NCBI GenBank assembly: GCA_026125625.1
Contig: JAHCKU010000180.1
Coordinates: 1 to 6,603 of the forward strand
DNA from: Burkholderiales bacterium
Lineage (GTDB): Bacteria; Pseudomonadota; Gammaproteobacteria; Burkholderiales; SHXO01
Direction of reading: 5' to 3'
DNA: 6,603 bases
Shown: in pieces, positions 4,638-6,603 of the stretch
How the letters are laid out: every line of letters begins with the position of its first letter
Position numbering within the stretch: position 1 is the stretch's first letter
Position numbers and translations under genes: made by a program
Notes under the pieces: model-generated
What the model saw: only the letters and a program-made list of their open reading frames with translations
Database searches by the model: none
What the model was told of the DNA's origin: nothing

Positions 4638-6429
4638 CGCGCTGCCTCCCGAGGTAGACATCGCGTACTTCCGGGTCGCGGCTCAGCTGCTCGAAGTCGC
4701 CCTGCCGGAAAACGATGCCGCGATGGAGCATCACCACCGGCGCCTGCAGGGTGCGGATGAACGCCATGTCGTGTTCCACGACGACGACGGTACGCTCCGC
4801 CGCCAGCGAGCGGATGAGGTCCGCGGTGCGGGCACGCTCGTCGCGCGTCATGCCGGCCGCAGGTTCGTCGAGCAGCATGACAGACGGGCCCTGCGCGACC
4901 ACCATCGCGATCTCCAGCCATTGCTGCTCACCGTGCGAAAGGGTAGCGGCGGGAAGGTTTTCCTTGCCGAGCAGGTTTGCACTTGCCAGCAGGATGGTCG
5001 CATCGCTGCCCTTGCCGCGGGTCCCGGGTGCCATCAGCGCGAGCTCGATGTTCTGGCGGACTGTCAGGTCGGGGAACAGGCTGGGCACCTGCAGCTTGAT
5101 GCCCAGTCCGGCGCGCGCACGCCGGTAGGCGGGCAACGCGGTAATGTCGGCACCGTTCATCTCGATGCGCCCCCGCGTGGCCTTGTGCCTGCCGGTCAGC
5201 AGCCCGAACAGCGTGCTCTTCCCGGCACCGTTGGGTCCGATGATGGCGTGGATGGGGCTGCTGCCGAATTCGAGGCTCACTTCCTCCAGGACGACGGAAC
5301 CGCCGAACGCCTTGTTCAACCCGTATGTCTTGAGCCATCCCCTGGATGCAGCCGTCGTCCCCGGCCGCGCTGGCTGCGGCATGGGGCTGGCGTCCGCATG
5401 CGTTGCGTCCGTACCGGCACGCTGCCGGGGAAGCAGCCGCGCGAGCGCTGGAACGATGCCGCTTGGGAAGGCCAGAACGGTCGCGACCAGCATGACGCCC
5501 AGTACCAGAGGGGTCTGCTGGGCCACGAGCTTGTCGGCCTGATCGGCAACCCATTGCACGACGCCGACGCCGACGAAGGCGCCCGCGAGCGCCGTGCGTC
5601 CACCGACCATGACCCAGATCGCAACCAGCGCTGCCTGCGGCAGGCTGAACACCGCAGGGTTGATGAAGGTTCCCCAGGCGGCGAAGAGCGCCCCGCCGAG
5701 CGCCGCGATGGCACTGCCGATGACGAATGCGGCCAGCTTGTGCAGGCGCACGTCATAGCCGAGCAGCTCCATGCGGAACTCGTTTTCCCGGATGCCGGCC
5801 AGTATCAGCCCGTACCTGCCGCTGACGAGCAGGCGCGTGATCGCGTAGAGCGCTGCCGCCAGGCAAACGGCGAACGCGAAAGTCTGGCGGTTGGAGAATT
5901 CCCCCGAGCCCATTGCGATGCCGGGTATGGAAGGCATGCCGTTGAAGCCGCCGAGCTGCGCTTGGCCGATGCGGTATTCGGGTCCCGCGGTGCTCGACAT
6001 CACCGTGTACAGGATCAGCGTGACCGACAGCGTCACGATCGCAAGATAGACATCGCCCACGCGCCCGTAGAACGTCACGTAGCCGAGCACTGCGGCGAAA
6101 GCGGCGGCGGCCAGGACCGCGACCAGCATGGCACTCATGGTCTCGCCGGTAGCCGGAAAAAAATTGATCGCCGCGACGGCGAACGCGTAGCCGCCGACAC
6201 CGAAGAAGGCGTTCTGGCCGAAGCTGAAGATGCCCGCGATACCCCAGATGAAGGACAGGCTCAGCGCGACAATGCCGAAGCTCAGCCAGAGCGTGGCCTT
6301 CAGCAGCGTCGCCGTGGACAGATGCGGTGCGGCAAGGAGCGCGATCGCCGCGAGCAGCGGCGCCCAGAGCAAGCCGCGCCGCGCGAGCCACCGTACCGCG
6401 CCGGGGAAACTCGCTGCGCCTCGCGTCAC
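4624..6429 (-). CDS. Fused UrtC/LivM-like permease and UrtD-like ATPase
   Basis: A single 601-residue frame joining two subunits that are usually separate. Residues about 1-335 are a LivM/UrtC permease with hydrophobic segments near 22-37, 40-67, 71-91, 98-121, 126-146, 182-203, 229-257, 267-293 and 306-331; landmarks are GIAGIFSFGQNAFF, GRVGDVYLAIVTLS and a terminal FPSGI. Residues about 336-366 are an Ala/Pro/Thr linker. Residues about 367-601 are an ATPase with Walker A GPNGAGKST (398-406), Q-loop Gln447, signature LSHGEQQWLEIA (497-508), Walker B VMLLDEP (517-523), EPAAGM, H-switch VEHD with His553, and C-terminal VYLGR. LSHGxxQWLEI, EPAAGMT and VYLGR are typical of UrtD. The GTG at 6429 is preferred because it shares bases with the upstream TGA (GTGA); the ATG at 6516 would overlap by 91 nt and add 29 residues with no permease character. 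Substrate may be urea, a short amide or an amino acid. Confidence 0.88.
   Translation of the reverse strand: MTRGAASFPGAVRWLARRGLLWAPLLAAIALLAAPHLSTATLLKATLWLSFGIVALSLSFIWGIAGIFSFGQNAFFGVGGYAFAVAAINFFPATGETMSAMLVAVLAAAAFAAVLGYVTFYGRVGDVYLAIVTLSVTLILYTVMSSTAGPEYRIGQAQLGGFNGMPSIPGIAMGSGEFSNRQTFAFAVCLAAALYAITRLLVSGRYGLILAGIRENEFRMELLGYDVRLHKLAAFVIGSAIAALGGALFAAWGTFINPAVFSLPQAALVAIWVMVGGRTALAGAFVGVGVVQWVADQADKLVAQQTPLVLGVMLVATVLAFPSGIVPALARLLPRQRAGTDATHADASPMPQPARPGTTAASRGWLKTYGLNKAFGGSVVLEEVSLEFGSSPIHAIIGPNGAGKSTLFGLLTGRHKATRGRIEMNGADITALPAYRRARAGLGIKLQVPSLFPDLTVRQNIELALMAPGTRGKGSDATILLASANLLGKENLPAATLSHGEQQWLEIAMVVAQGPSVMLLDEPAAGMTRDERARTADLIRSLAAERTVVVVEHDMAFIRTLQAPVVMLHRGIVFRQGDFEQLSRDPEVRDVYLGRQRDARR
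4645..4650 (-). promoter_or_regulatory. Ribosome binding site deciding the urtE-like start
   Basis: GGGAGG on the minus strand, 7 nt before the ATG at 4635-4637 and inside the last codons of the fused upstream gene. It supports the shorter start and coupled translation of the two proteins. Confidence 0.65.
5334..5424 (-). other. Linker joining permease and ATPase domains
   Basis: This segment encodes roughly 30 residues rich in Ala, Pro, Thr, Arg and Asp with no hydrophobic or ATPase motif, between the last permease helix and the first strand of the nucleotide-binding domain. There is no stop codon or frame change, so the fusion is read directly. I see no obvious internal start with a good ribosome site that would make a separate UrtD. 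Domain edges are approximate. Confidence 0.6.
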
Positions 6430-6603
6430 AGGCCGCGGACCCAGCCGCCGGACAGGCCGTTGGGCAGCAGGCGGATAAGCAGGATGGCGACGAGCAGCAG
6501 AGCAGTGAGCCCCCACAGGTTCGTCGTCAGCTGGGAGACGATGTTGGAGACGCCGCCCAGCAGCAGCGAGGAAGCCAGCGTGCCGAACAGAAATGCCGGG
6601 CCG
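6426..6603 (-). CDS. UrtB/LivH-like permease, C-terminal part (5' end outside window)
   Basis: The last 58 codons of a gene entering from the right edge, in the frame starting at 6602 and ending with TGA at 6426-6428. The peptide has FLFGTLASSLLLGG, then a membrane helix (LTALLLVAILLIRLLP) and ends NGLSGGWVRGL. A hydrophobic helix followed by a Pro-Asn/Arg-Gly-Leu end is typical of LivH/UrtB permeases of the branched-chain amino acid/urea ABC family, and the next gene downstream is the partner permease. The stop overlaps the GTG start of that gene, showing one operon with coupled translation. The assignment rests on a short piece plus context; urtB or livH cannot be separated. Confidence 0.72.
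   Translation of the reverse strand, partial: GPAFLFGTLASSLLLGGVSNIVSQLTTNLWGLTALLLVAILLIRLLPNGLSGGWVRGL

Noticed and set aside
3765..4760. A 331-codon plus-strand frame opposite the urtE-like gene
   Set aside because: Composition is Arg/Gln/Ala-rich without motifs, and it crosses the end of one real gene, all of another and the start of a third. No functional start signal is evident.
4928..5554. A 208-codon minus-strand frame inside the fused permease-ATPase gene
   Set aside because: It is a shifted frame of a gene with all ABC motifs intact. Its product is Arg/His-rich and lacks domains, and no frameshift is needed to explain the region.

Overview
The window is a GC-rich, densely packed stretch in which every credible gene reads on the minus strand, so the biological order runs from position 6603 down to 1. 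High GC at third codon positions, short intergenic gaps, stop/start overlaps and the family content suggest a high-GC proteobacterium, but nothing here fixes the genus.

Region 1 (about 3933-6603) is the downstream part of an ABC importer operon of the branched-chain amino acid/urea (HAAT, LivHMGF/UrtBCDE) type. It contains the 3' end of a UrtB/LivH-like permease, one open frame that joins a UrtC/LivM-like permease to a UrtD-like ATPase through an Ala/Pro-rich linker, and a UrtE-like second ATPase. The three are translationally coupled: TGA and GTG share bases in GTGA at 6426-6429, and the fused gene and urtE overlap by 14 nt. The motifs favour the Urt branch, but no binding-protein gene and no urease gene is visible, so the substrate is not proven.

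Region 2 (about 1665-3820) holds three genes of poorly known function: a DUF817 multi-pass membrane protein, a DUF937 (YidB-like) Gly/Leu-rich protein, and a small protein with a signal peptide and a C-terminal membrane helix that I do not recognise. The last two are 20 nt apart and probably co-transcribed. The 144-nt leader before the DUF937 gene carries two perfect 6-bp hairpins and a direct repeat spaced by 22 nt, the most likely regulatory site in the window.

Region 3 (1-1588) holds a complete exported metal-dependent amidohydrolase of the prolidase/imidazolonepropionase-like class with its full set of predicted metal ligands, then the first 49 codons of an unidentified gene that runs off the left edge. 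An 8-bp inverted repeat lies in the gap between them.

I found no tRNA, rRNA, CRISPR array, insertion sequence or phage gene. I see no clear evidence for a previously undescribed system; the most notable items are the permease-ATPase fusion and the structured leader of the DUF937 gene.
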